This document shows positions 28,628-37,767 of a DNA stretch of 64,000 nucleotides, one piece after another. Position 1 is the first letter of the stretch, and each line of letters starts with the position of its first letter. Made by a program: the position numbers and the translations under genes. This DNA comes from an uncultured Draconibacterium sp. (GTDB taxonomy: Bacteria > Bacteroidota > Bacteroidia > Bacteroidales > Prolixibacteraceae): the NCBI RefSeq assembly GCF_963677155.1, contig NZ_OY781884.1:2744134-2808133 (forward strand), in the 5' to 3' direction. The notes beneath the pieces are model-generated. The model saw only the letters and a list, made by a program, of their open reading frames with translations, made no database searches and was not told where the DNA came from.

Positions 28628-29428
28628 TCAATCTATTCTTCGGATACTATTCAATATAAAATCAACAATCGGTGTTGGGTCTTCCAGGCAATGAGGATGA
28701 TGTCCAACACCTTTCTTTGGTATTAATTTAATCGTGCCCCCGGCATTTTTAAATCTTTCGGCCAATAATGTTGTGTTCTCTTCGTAAGGAAGGATAGTAT
28801 CTGCATCACCATAAACATGGAGTACGGGGATTCCGGCTTTTGCAATATTCACACAATTGTTTATTGGAATATCCCTAAAATTTTTAACCGAAACGGAATC
28901 CAGTCCATAGCCTGCTAAGCAAATTTTCCATAAATAGGGATCCCCTTTCGCTTTTAACATTCCCCCGGGCCAGCTTTTTATGTCGCATACCGGGGCATCA
29001 GCATAAATACAAAACACCTTATCTGTATTCTGCGAGGCCCAATTGTATATTATTAAACCACCGCGGCTCATTCCTTCCAGCACCACTTTTGGATTTAGTT
29101 TATATTCAGAAATACAAAAATCATAAAAGTGGTTCCAAAGCTTTACTGCCTCCGGGTTACCGAATAAGTTAGCAACGTCAACATATACAACATGAAAACC
29201 TCTTTCAAGTAAGGCTTTATCGACCTGAGGTTCATGTCCCCAGAATCTTGCTCTCCAAATCCAGTAATTATGCTTATCACTTTTATTCGGAAACACAATC
29301 CTGGCATCATGTCCTTCAAATGTAAATTCCTTTACAACATATCCGGCAAACACATTATCGCTTCCAAGAGTACTACTGGCAATTAAAAGTGAAATAATGA
29401 ATAGGACTATTGTCTTTTCTTGAATCAT
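28628..29428 (-). CDS. Secreted alpha/beta hydrolase, probable esterase (module B)
   Basis: The 266-residue protein has a signal peptide (FIISLLIASSTLGS) and an alpha/beta-hydrolase fold. The nucleophile elbow is GMSRGG (Ser), the acid is in HVYGDADTILP (Asp), and the histidine is in GVGHHPHC. A family relationship to the esterases found beside polysaccharide lyases in PULs is likely; it might remove acetyl or other acyl groups from the glycan. I start at the ATG at 29428 (MIQEKTIVLF); the frame is open upstream only to a TTG. It is followed by the spacer and then the PL14-like gene, and preceded by the VCBS-repeat gene. Confidence 0.85.
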   Translation of the reverse strand: MIQEKTIVLFIISLLIASSTLGSDNVFAGYVVKEFTFEGHDARIVFPNKSDKHNYWIWRARFWGHEPQVDKALLERGFHVVYVDVANLFGNPEAVKLWNHFYDFCISEYKLNPKVVLEGMSRGGLIIYNWASQNTDKVFCIYADAPVCDIKSWPGGMLKAKGDPYLWKICLAGYGLDSVSVKNFRDIPINNCVNIAKAGIPVLHVYGDADTILPYEENTTLLAERFKNAGGTIKLIPKKGVGHHPHCLEDPTPIVDFILNSIRRID

Positions 29429-29503
29429 GCGTCTTTTTTTAGTGAGTGGTAACAATTAAAGTTTCGGAGGAACAGCTTCATTGAGGGCTGTATCCACCCA
29501 ATA

Positions 29504-30748
29504 CTATTTCTTTCGATATTCATTTCTCCAGTAATCAAGATGATGAATCGGTCCGTCGGCATGCCACACTTTTGAGACAATGTCAATATCTCCGTCCCCA
29601 TCCACATCGCCCAATTGAGCATCGTGCCAGCCTGGGTTATCTATATGGATAATATAAATTTCAAACGCGGGATTTGCCCCCCCTTTATTATACCAAATCA
29701 CACCACGTTCTTTTAGTCCCTGTGGTTTCATTGCTACTTTGCCTTGCTCAACCATATACACCGAAGGGTCTTCCTGTTCGCCTGCGAAAATGTCAATATT
29801 ACCATCCTGATCAAAGTCCGCTATGCCCAACGAATGAAATGAACCCGTTCCGGGAACATCACCTTCACGGGTTGGAGGATCTTCCAGTTTATGCTGTTCC
29901 CATTTTGTGCCATTATTTTTGTTTTCAACCCAGTAAACGTGTGAACCACCGGTGTCACAATTGCTGTATACAATATCATTTTTGCCGTCTTTATTAATGT
30001 CAGCAATCCATACCCTAATACTATTGCCAAATGAGGCATACGGTACTTCCTGATAAGGCCACTCATGGCGAGTCCAGCGTTCCATTTCTTTTCCGGGATT
30101 CTCAAACCAGTAACCGGGGTTAACCACATCCAGATCACCATCGCCTTCCAGGTCACCAATACCATTAGGTGCTATTCCACCATGATCTTCATAACCATAA
30201 TCAATAATCCTTTCGGCAAGGCCTTTTGAGGTTCTTGTATACCACGATAGTTTATAGCCATCGTAAATAACAGGATCTGCTGAACCGTCACCATTAATGT
30301 CTGCACTACAGATGTCGTGACCTCCTCCCTTATAAAAATAGGATTTCCACTGAGGTTCGTTATAATGGTCTATTCCTATGTTCCCCGGGTTTTTAAACCA
30401 CACGCCTTCAAACATCACATCGGTCCAACCATCCTGATCAATGTCAATTCCGGCTGAACCAAGAGTGCTGCCCAGTTGATCTGCATGTCCAATAATATGG
30501 GGTATCCAAATAGAGTCATTAATCTGTTCATACCAATATGCTTCTTTTGTGTTTCGACGAGAGATAGCTACATCCAGGTCACCATCACCGTCATAATCGG
30601 CTAATACAGGGCCTGCAGCTCCGTAAGTTGAGCCGGGCATAATCGCATCAATATAAAAATGTGTCCATCCGGGATTTTTTTCATCCTGGGCATATATCAT
30701 TGTCACACTTGTTAGCGTGAAAAATAAAATTACAAGTATATTTTTCAT
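29504..30748 (-). CDS. Secreted FG-GAP/VCBS repeat beta-propeller protein (module B)
   Basis: The 414-residue protein has a Sec signal peptide (to about residue 21) and at least seven VCBS/FG-GAP-like blades. The repeated calcium loop appears as DYDGDGDLD, DIDQDGWTD, DINGDGSAD, DLEGDGDLD, DINKDGKND, DFDQDGNID and DVDGDGDID. Each is followed by a strand and, often, a WYEN/WFKNPG/YWFENPG motif. This is the pattern of a calcium-bound seven-bladed propeller that binds glycans at the cell surface. No catalytic motif is evident. It lies 43 bp after the esterase gene and 75 bp before the alpha/beta-hydrolase gene, inside the module B run. Confidence 0.88.
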   Translation of the reverse strand: MKNILVILFFTLTSVTMIYAQDEKNPGWTHFYIDAIMPGSTYGAAGPVLADYDGDGDLDVAISRRNTKEAYWYEQINDSIWIPHIIGHADQLGSTLGSAGIDIDQDGWTDVMFEGVWFKNPGNIGIDHYNEPQWKSYFYKGGGHDICSADINGDGSADPVIYDGYKLSWYTRTSKGLAERIIDYGYEDHGGIAPNGIGDLEGDGDLDVVNPGYWFENPGKEMERWTRHEWPYQEVPYASFGNSIRVWIADINKDGKNDIVYSNCDTGGSHVYWVENKNNGTKWEQHKLEDPPTREGDVPGTGSFHSLGIADFDQDGNIDIFAGEQEDPSVYMVEQGKVAMKPQGLKERGVIWYNKGGANPAFEIYIIHIDNPGWHDAQLGDVDGDGDIDIVSKVWHADGPIHHLDYWRNEYRKK

Positions 30749-30791
30749 GGGTTCTTATTTTTAGTTTGTCACATTTTTTATAAAACGGTAT

Positions 30792-32657
30792 TCATTCTTT
30801 TACAACAATTTTAACTTTTCCCCAATGCCGCTGCCTAACTATTGGTTTGTAGGTTTTTGTTTCGTAAAATGCCAGGAATTCGATTTCATGCCCGTTTGGA
30901 CAATCATTTGCAATTTTAACCTGCGAACTCAGGCTTAACCCATCAGGCCAATAGGCAGGAATCACTTCGGCAAATACTTTTTCTTCACTAAAATCGACAA
31001 ACGGATCTTCCGTATATAATTTTAATAAATGCCCGTCCTGTTTTAAGGAAAACCTTTCTCCGCGACTAACAAACCTATCGTTCGTTGTCGTTTCAGCGTC
31101 AGCGGTATTTAGCTGTATCTTCTGAAAATATGGAACATCAAACCAAACCGGAACTGTAAAACTATCTTCAGTGTAAGAATCTTCAAATGAAACTGTAATC
31201 TTCATGTTTAACCATGCTGGAGATCCGTTGGAAGGTGGTTCTTTAGCACAAACAACCTTAAAGAAATTGGAGGTCAGGATTATATTTTCTTGACTCAATT
31301 CTATTTCGTCAACCGGGTTAAGTACATGAACAGTACTATCGGAGCATGAAAGTTCAATCTTTATTTTCTGGTTTGCCGGAATATATTGGGTGCGGTTTAA
31401 CAACTGTACCCGGAGTTCGTTCTGCTCGTTAATCTTCAAATATTTTTCATTCTCATTCAATCGGTAACTAACAACCGAGAAAACAGGATCTGCTGAAGCC
31501 TCCTCTATTCCAACTTCGTACCCATCGCCCGGCAAGCTGAAATGTAATCTGCCCACTTTATCTGATTCTTGCATTAATCGCTCAATCACTCCCGTTTTGG
31601 TATGAACAACATTAATTTGGTATTGAGTATTAGGTTTATAACATACAGCAGTAATTATTTTGGTCTTGCAATTTTTAATCGGACAACCATCGGGTAGCCA
31701 GCTATAAGTATAAAATCCAAAGCCTGATTTAGATACATTTCTCAAGTACAAAAAACCAGGCTCGGATTTATTGCTCCGCACTGTATAATCCCAAACTTTA
31801 AATTCGGGGTATAAATCGTAGTGCGACCATTTGGGTTTAGTTGGTTTAGGTTCGTTAAATTGTTCGACTAAATAACTTATTGCCGATTCAAAAACTTCGG
31901 TTTCGCCAGGCTTGTCGATCGTATGTTCTCCTGGAATCTTCTGATATTGAAAATTATCCATTTTGTTCCAGACTGCAGCCTGATAAACTTCTTCGTTTAA
32001 ACCAGCCATGGGGCAATTGTCCCTGTTGTGTAAATAAAAAGCCACATCACGAAGGTTTTCGAGCGTATACCGCACCGGATACAAGGTGTAATTATCAGGA
32101 TATCCAATGAAAAATTCTGCGCTTCCGGTAAAACTTACCACTGCCGAAACTTTATCAGGATACTTCCCTGCAAGATAAGAAGCCATAAACCCACCCATGC
32201 TAAACCCAATTATCCCGCGGTTATTTCGATCCGGAATAGTAGGGAAGGATGAATCAATATGGTTAATCAACTCAGGAAAATAATCTTTCATTTGTATCTT
32301 GTATTTCATATCGGCATGGTTCCCTACATTGTAGGGGCGTGGTTCTGTTTCTTCTATATTTCCATCCCACATGACCAGAATAACCTGATGTTTTTCAACC
32401 AGTTCACCTAATTTTTCATAGGCAATATTTGCGGAAGGATCTTTAAAATAGCGGCCACCCCAGCCATGAAAGAAATAAATTACAGGATAACGCTTTGTTG
32501 TTGAACCATGTTCTTGGGGTAAGTAAATGCGAAATGTTTTTTCCCCTCCAAAAACCTTACTGTAATATGAAGTATCAGTGTAGGAAGATTTTTGAGCCAT
32601 AACATTTGTATGGGATACAACAAAAAGTAAGGAGATAAAGTACAAGGCATTTTTCAT
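30792..32657 (-). CDS. Secreted esterase with an N-terminal alpha/beta-hydrolase domain (module B)
   Basis: The 621-residue protein has a signal peptide (to about residue 22) and an Esterase_D-like alpha/beta-hydrolase domain (about 25-265): YPVIYFFHGWGG (oxyanion region), the nucleophile elbow GFSMGGFMA, and the histidine in IPGEHTIDKPGE. The remaining 350 residues are likely beta-sandwich domains (a predicted Ig-like stretch around 390-490) that may bind substrate. Acetyl, feruloyl or other carbohydrate esters are plausible substrates. The start is the ATG at 32657 (MKNALYFIS). It follows the SusD gene, with a strong hairpin between. Confidence 0.82.
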   Translation of the reverse strand: MKNALYFISLLFVVSHTNVMAQKSSYTDTSYYSKVFGGEKTFRIYLPQEHGSTTKRYPVIYFFHGWGGRYFKDPSANIAYEKLGELVEKHQVILVMWDGNIEETEPRPYNVGNHADMKYKIQMKDYFPELINHIDSSFPTIPDRNNRGIIGFSMGGFMASYLAGKYPDKVSAVVSFTGSAEFFIGYPDNYTLYPVRYTLENLRDVAFYLHNRDNCPMAGLNEEVYQAAVWNKMDNFQYQKIPGEHTIDKPGETEVFESAISYLVEQFNEPKPTKPKWSHYDLYPEFKVWDYTVRSNKSEPGFLYLRNVSKSGFGFYTYSWLPDGCPIKNCKTKIITAVCYKPNTQYQINVVHTKTGVIERLMQESDKVGRLHFSLPGDGYEVGIEEASADPVFSVVSYRLNENEKYLKINEQNELRVQLLNRTQYIPANQKIKIELSCSDSTVHVLNPVDEIELSQENIILTSNFFKVVCAKEPPSNGSPAWLNMKITVSFEDSYTEDSFTVPVWFDVPYFQKIQLNTADAETTTNDRFVSRGERFSLKQDGHLLKLYTEDPFVDFSEEKVFAEVIPAYWPDGLSLSSQVKIANDCPNGHEIEFLAFYETKTYKPIVRQRHWGKVKIVVKE

Positions 32658-32694
32658 TTCAACACGGCTTGAGACCAATCGATAAGATAAGAAT

Positions 32695-32726
32695 AAGGAG
32701 TTCCTAATAGTTTTTAGGAACTCCTT
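32695..32726 (-). terminator. Perfect 13-bp hairpin between the module B SusD and esterase genes
   Basis: AAGGAGTTCCTAA (32695-32707) pairs perfectly with TTAGGAACTCCTT (32714-32726) around a 6-base loop. Only a weak T-rich tail follows on the minus strand, so it may stop some transcripts or protect the 3' end of the SusC/SusD message. Confidence 0.65.
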
Positions 32727-32741
32727 AAATTGTAAAGTTTA

Positions 32742-34247
32742 TTAATTATACCCCTGGTTTTGAGGGAGCAGGTTTGGATTTCTGTCCAATTCATCCTGAG
32801 GTAATGGCAACAAATAATGAAAATCCTGAAAGTTCGGCTGGGGTTCGATTGAATTTGGGCCTTTAAATACTTCCTGGCCTAACTTTCTGCGTTTTATATC
32901 CCACCAACGCTTAGCTTCGAAGCATAATTCAATCCTTCTTTCTTCTATAACCAAATCAATAAAATCCTCTTTACTCAGTCCCGATGAAACATCCTCAGGA
33001 ACCGTGTTCATTACCCCGCCAGCATTACGAGCCCTGGCTCTTATTTGATTTACATATCCTACCAACTCGGCATTTGGGCCACTGTTTACTTCGCATCCGG
33101 CCTCTGCAGCCATTAACAAAACATCTGCATATCGGTAATACCAGTAATTGAAATCTGTGTATCTGAGGCCACTTGTAGAAGTACCCATAAATCGGGAATA
33201 CTTGGCAATATGTGGCCGCTTTTCATTCGGGAAATCAGTATAAGGTGTCATTACCCCACCTATTAACTTTTCCGTATCCCAGGAAACAGATGTACGGTAA
33301 TCATCCTTATCGAAACTTTCATAAATAGACATGATAGGAACAGCTGCTCCCCAGCCTTGCACATCAGACCCCCGAATGCCGGTCATTGACGCCCAAACGT
33401 CATCGCCCTCATTTGAACCTCCATTATTTAATCCTAGGAAATCAATAGCAAAGATCTGTTCCTTCGTTCCGTCATGTTTTGTCGCATTAAACAAGTCCTG
33501 ATAATCAGCTTCTAAGGCATAATCAAACATCGCAGCATTATCAATTACCCATTTCGCATTGCTGTACGCTTCATCCCAGTTTTCCAAAGTCAGGTAAACA
33601 TCTGCTAACATAGTTGCTGCTGAACCTTTAGATGGGCGAGTCCTATACTTAACATAGTCAGGCAAATGTTGCTTCCCGAATTCCAAATCGTCTATTATTC
33701 CCTGATAAACTTTAGCTTCAGGTGTTTTTGAAATATCAGTCATTGCTTCCGGATCTGTTACTGCCGCGTCAATGTAAGGAATGTCACCAAAGAGACGAAC
33801 CAGGTTAAAATACACAGACGCACGTGCAAATCGGGCCTCAGCAATAAGCGCATTACGTTTCTCTTCATCGATATCGATAATATTGGCACCTTCAATAGCC
33901 GTGTTTGCAGCACTGATAATGTCGTATGCACGTGGCCAGAATAGTGTTACCATCCCGTTATTGGCATCATTGGTGAAATTATCCATTTGAATCCTTTGTG
34001 ACGGAATTCCCGGATGACCAGGTGATACCATGTCGCTGCGATACATCAAACAGAAGCTCAATCTCCTTCCCCAATAATAATCTGAGGCCATACGTCCATA
34101 GGCTCCAAAGATTGCAGCCTCAACATCCTTTTCGGTATTAAAGAAGCCTTCGGGAGCTAAAAGTCCACGTGGACTTTCCTCCAAATCGGTACAGCCCCAA
34201 ATAATGCTTAGTATAAGTATTAATGATAATATATTAATCTTTTTCAT
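32742..34247 (-). CDS. SusD/RagB-type glycan-binding lipoprotein (module B)
   Basis: The 501-residue surface lipoprotein partners the SusC encoded just upstream. The lipobox is IIWGC at about residue 19. Family stretches are EGFFNTEKDVEAAIFGAYG near the start, EARFARASVYFNLVRLFGDIPY, WDEAYSNAKWVID, and the C-terminal YRYADVLLMAAEAG, ERRIELCFEAKRWWDIKR and LLPLPQDELDRNPNLLPQN. The ATG at 34247 (MKKINILSL) gives a clean lipoprotein signal. An ATG 8 codons earlier (34271) is possible and would leave only 6 bp to the SusC gene. Confidence 0.94.
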   Translation of the reverse strand: MKKINILSLILILSIIWGCTDLEESPRGLLAPEGFFNTEKDVEAAIFGAYGRMASDYYWGRRLSFCLMYRSDMVSPGHPGIPSQRIQMDNFTNDANNGMVTLFWPRAYDIISAANTAIEGANIIDIDEEKRNALIAEARFARASVYFNLVRLFGDIPYIDAAVTDPEAMTDISKTPEAKVYQGIIDDLEFGKQHLPDYVKYRTRPSKGSAATMLADVYLTLENWDEAYSNAKWVIDNAAMFDYALEADYQDLFNATKHDGTKEQIFAIDFLGLNNGGSNEGDDVWASMTGIRGSDVQGWGAAVPIMSIYESFDKDDYRTSVSWDTEKLIGGVMTPYTDFPNEKRPHIAKYSRFMGTSTSGLRYTDFNYWYYRYADVLLMAAEAGCEVNSGPNAELVGYVNQIRARARNAGGVMNTVPEDVSSGLSKEDFIDLVIEERRIELCFEAKRWWDIKRRKLGQEVFKGPNSIEPQPNFQDFHYLLPLPQDELDRNPNLLPQNQGYN

Positions 34248-34277
34248 TTTTGTTAATTTAAGATTATTCATGATGGA

Positions 34278-37200
34278 TTAGAAAATAACTTTAAGCCCAA
34301 ATGTGTATGATTTAGCACTTGGATAACTTCCATAATCAAACCCGGCACTAATGTTAGACCCGTTGTAATTTACCTCAGGATCGTACCCACGATATTTTGT
34401 TAAGGTTAATAAGTTCTGCCCACTTACGTATAGTTTTACATGACTTAAGCCCAAAGGGGTTATCCATGATTTTGGTAAGCTGTAACCCAACGCGATGTTT
34501 TTTAGGCGCACATAGCTTCCATCGTAAACCCAACGGGATGACGAATGATAGCCTCGGGCTGAACTTGCAACAGGCACATCTGTATCTGTATTGGTTGGTG
34601 TCCACCTATTAAGAGCTCTTGTTGTAGAATTGTTATATCCCCTGAGTGTTTCCAACTCCATAAGGGTATAGCTAAACATGTCGTTCCCTTGCGAACCCTG
34701 GATGAAGATATTAAGGTCGAAACCCTTATATTCGAAATTATTGGTAAGCCCCCATATAAAATCCGGGTTAGGATCTCCCATAATCGTTCTGTCATCGGAA
34801 GTGATTTCACCATCAGGTTCTCCGGTAAGATTTCCTTCTTCATCACGTGTTCCATCAACATCTTTGTATTTCTCGCCACCAGCATATTGGTCGAAATTTC
34901 CCGGCAATATATCTTCATTCTCCTGATAGACACCATCATAAATATATCCATAAAATACACCAACAGCTTCTCCTTCTCTTAGAACATTAGTGTTAGTAAT
35001 ACCAACCATATGTGCTGGCATAACCCGGTAAAATATATCATTTCCATCAGGAAGGTCAAGAACTTTGTTTCTGTTAATAGAAAAATTCAAGTCACTTGTC
35101 CACTTAAATTTATTGTCAAAATTGACAGTCGATAATGTAAATTCAAAACCCTTATTTTCTAAACTCCCAATATTCTTCAACATGGTTGTATAACCTGAAT
35201 ATTCAGGAAGCGGCAGATTAAATAATAAATCTGTAGTTTTTTTATAATAATAGTCGGCCACCAACATAACACGTTGATTAAACAAACCTAAATCGAAACC
35301 AATATCGGTTTGTGCAGTACTTTCCCAGGTTAGATTATTATTGGCAACCGAACTTGGCCTCACCGCATTAACAATTTGCCCACCCTGTACCGAATGAACT
35401 GTACTTAAACGTGCCAACGAGCGATACTCTGCAATTGCCTGATTTCCGGTTACCCCATAGCTGGCTCTTATTTTTAACTGGCTAACTTCAGGAATATCAT
35501 CCATAAATGATTCTTCAGCAACATTCCATGCAATAGCACCAGAAGGGAAAAAAGCCCATTTGTTATTTTTAGCAAAACGAGAAGATCCGTCGTAACGCGC
35601 ATTTAAGGTAATCAAATATTTATCCGCTAGTTTGTAATTTATCCTGCCGTAGTAAGAAGCAAGTTCAGACTCTGTTATCCCAGAATAAGGACCTTGATAT
35701 ACTGATCCTCCATCCAAATCCCACCACAAAAACGCATCTGATAAAAAGGTTGTTGAAGCAGCACCCCAATACTCGCGTCTGGCTGACTGATAGGAATAAC
35801 CACCCATTGCAGTTATATCGTGTTCTCCAAAGCTCTTCGTGTAGGTTAAATAGTTTTCATTTATCAGATTTGTCGACTTCGATCCATCTAAATTAGCAGC
35901 TCCGCCAATAGCATTACCTGATATTAGTGAAGTAGAAGTATAACCACCACTTCTATTATTTCCGGTTGTTGCGCCCAGTACAACTTTTAGCTTCAAATCT
36001 TTTAACAGGTCGTACTCCCCAAAAAAGTTGGCTTGCATAATGTCGTTAACATATTGCGATTTTAATTCTTCTGCCAAGGCTACCGGGTTGTCATTTGGAT
36101 CTCCTAAAAACGAAATGGTATAATCTCCATTATCATCATAAACAGGTAAGGTTGGCTCCATTTGGAAAGCAGCAGTTACAACACCTGTTGAACCTCCATT
36201 TTCCTGAGTCCTAATACCATCGTGTTGAGTTCGTGAAAGAAAGAAATTAGCACCCAAACGAAACTTTTCAGAAAGATTCAGATCGAAATTACCAGTAACT
36301 GAATACCTTTTGTGATTTGAGTTAAGGATAATACCCTTGTGATCATAAGCGATTCCGGAGATGTAATATTTTAATTGCTCACTTCCACCCTTAAAAGATA
36401 GTTGATAATTTTGAACTCCTCCATTTCTAAAGATTTCATCCTGCCAGTCTGTTCCCGGCCCGATCAATTGTCCATCGAGTGCAGTTGGTGATATTTCTGT
36501 GATATAATCTGTAAACTGATTTTTATTTAGTAAATCCAGTTTGTTTATTGCAGTTTGAAAAGAATAAGATGAATTTAGCTCAATTACAGCTTCTCCCGTC
36601 TTTCCACGTTTGGTTGTAATAAGAATTACCCCATTGGCTCCACGCGAACCATAAATTGCTGTAGCAGATGCATCTTTCAAAATCTCAATAGATTCAATGT
36701 CTTCTGCAGGAGGAGCATATCCACCCGGGAAACCATCTACCACATACAAGGGATCGGAAGAAGAATTTATAGAAGTTGCCCCCCTAATTCGTACTTTATA
36801 CGATGAGCCTGGCTCGCCATTGTTCGACTGAATTTGAACACCCGACGTTCTTCCTTGCAAAGCCTGCACCATATCAATAGAAGGATAAGCTGCAATTTCA
36901 TCTGACTTTACCTGAGATAACGCTCCGGTAAGATCACTTTTCTTTATTGACCCATATCCTATTGCCACAACTTCGTCAATTCCAATCGATTGCTCGATCA
37001 ATGAAACATTAATTTCACTTTGTTCGTCAACCTGAATCTCCTGGGTTTTCATTCCCACAAATGAAAAAATAAGGGTTGCATTCTCTGGAATGTTTTGTAT
37101 CTCAAAAGTTCCGTCAGCATTACTAATGGTTCCGTTTGTTGTACCTTTTATCGTAATTGTTACACCTGGCAAAGGATTTCCACCAGAGTCAGTAACCTTC

Positions 37201-37607
37201 CCCGAAATCTGTCTCTGCTGCTGGATGCTTCGAATCACCATTTCTGAATACTCAGGAGAAAGAATGATCTGGCGCCCCATTACTTCGTATCTTATGCCGG
37301 CTTCTTCGGATATTGCATCCAATACATCCATAATTCTTTTGTTTCTGAATTCGCCGGAAACTTTTCTTTCAACGTCGATTTCGCCGGTGTAGAAAAAGCG
37401 GAACTCGCTTTGTTCTTCAATTTTAATGAGAAAGTTTTCTAGTGAAATTTGGTTTGCTTTCAAAGACAATCTTGCTGTTTGGGAGTACGACTCAGAAGCA
37501 AATACTCCGATAAAGGTTGTCAGCAACAAAAAGATCGTTAGTTTCATAACTTTAAGCATTTTCAAAACACACGGACTTAGTCCATGGATAGTTAGATTTT
37601 TTTCCAT
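34278..37607 (-). CDS. SusC-type TonB-linked outer-membrane protein with STN domain (module B)
   Basis: The 1109-residue protein has the N-terminus common to STN-containing SusC proteins (MEKNLTIHG, then KLTIFLLLTTFIG to ESYSQTARLSL). The STN signalling domain (about 55-115) can touch a FecR anti-sigma factor. A carboxypeptidase-regulatory-like domain follows (about 133-205), then EVVAIGYG, the plug (YVVDGFPGG, ATAIYGSRGANGVILITTK) and the barrel, ending in TFGLKVIF. It lies 160 bp downstream of the fecR gene. The sigma/FecR/STN order fits trans-envelope signalling, in which substrate import switches on its own genes. Confidence 0.95.
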   Translation of the reverse strand: MEKNLTIHGLSPCVLKMLKVMKLTIFLLLTTFIGVFASESYSQTARLSLKANQISLENFLIKIEEQSEFRFFYTGEIDVERKVSGEFRNKRIMDVLDAISEEAGIRYEVMGRQIILSPEYSEMVIRSIQQQRQISGKVTDSGGNPLPGVTITIKGTTNGTISNADGTFEIQNIPENATLIFSFVGMKTQEIQVDEQSEINVSLIEQSIGIDEVVAIGYGSIKKSDLTGALSQVKSDEIAAYPSIDMVQALQGRTSGVQIQSNNGEPGSSYKVRIRGATSINSSSDPLYVVDGFPGGYAPPAEDIESIEILKDASATAIYGSRGANGVILITTKRGKTGEAVIELNSSYSFQTAINKLDLLNKNQFTDYITEISPTALDGQLIGPGTDWQDEIFRNGGVQNYQLSFKGGSEQLKYYISGIAYDHKGIILNSNHKRYSVTGNFDLNLSEKFRLGANFFLSRTQHDGIRTQENGGSTGVVTAAFQMEPTLPVYDDNGDYTISFLGDPNDNPVALAEELKSQYVNDIMQANFFGEYDLLKDLKLKVVLGATTGNNRSGGYTSTSLISGNAIGGAANLDGSKSTNLINENYLTYTKSFGEHDITAMGGYSYQSARREYWGAASTTFLSDAFLWWDLDGGSVYQGPYSGITESELASYYGRINYKLADKYLITLNARYDGSSRFAKNNKWAFFPSGAIAWNVAEESFMDDIPEVSQLKIRASYGVTGNQAIAEYRSLARLSTVHSVQGGQIVNAVRPSSVANNNLTWESTAQTDIGFDLGLFNQRVMLVADYYYKKTTDLLFNLPLPEYSGYTTMLKNIGSLENKGFEFTLSTVNFDNKFKWTSDLNFSINRNKVLDLPDGNDIFYRVMPAHMVGITNTNVLREGEAVGVFYGYIYDGVYQENEDILPGNFDQYAGGEKYKDVDGTRDEEGNLTGEPDGEITSDDRTIMGDPNPDFIWGLTNNFEYKGFDLNIFIQGSQGNDMFSYTLMELETLRGYNNSTTRALNRWTPTNTDTDVPVASSARGYHSSSRWVYDGSYVRLKNIALGYSLPKSWITPLGLSHVKLYVSGQNLLTLTKYRGYDPEVNYNGSNISAGFDYGSYPSAKSYTFGLKVIF

Positions 37608-37657
37608 AATTTTGAATTGGTTTGAATAAGTAACTCAATTATTTTTCAACCACTTTT

Positions 37658-37692
37658 AAGAAGCAGGAAGGACGAGTTCTTGCTTCTTTTTT
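37658..37692 (+). other. Hairpin between the FecR and SusC genes
   Basis: AAGAAGCA (37658-37665) pairs with TGCTTCTT (37681-37688), with an inner GAA/TTC, and is followed by T on the plus strand. Both neighbouring genes are on the minus strand, where the T-run precedes the hairpin. It might form in the FecR-SusC mRNA as a processing or stability element, or stop antisense transcripts from the plus strand. Confidence 0.5.
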
Positions 37693-37767
37693 TTGCCTGG
37701 TAGCTGAGCAGGCATTACGTTTATATCATAGGCAATTCTATTTCGTTTGTTTTATTTATTGTGTGTT

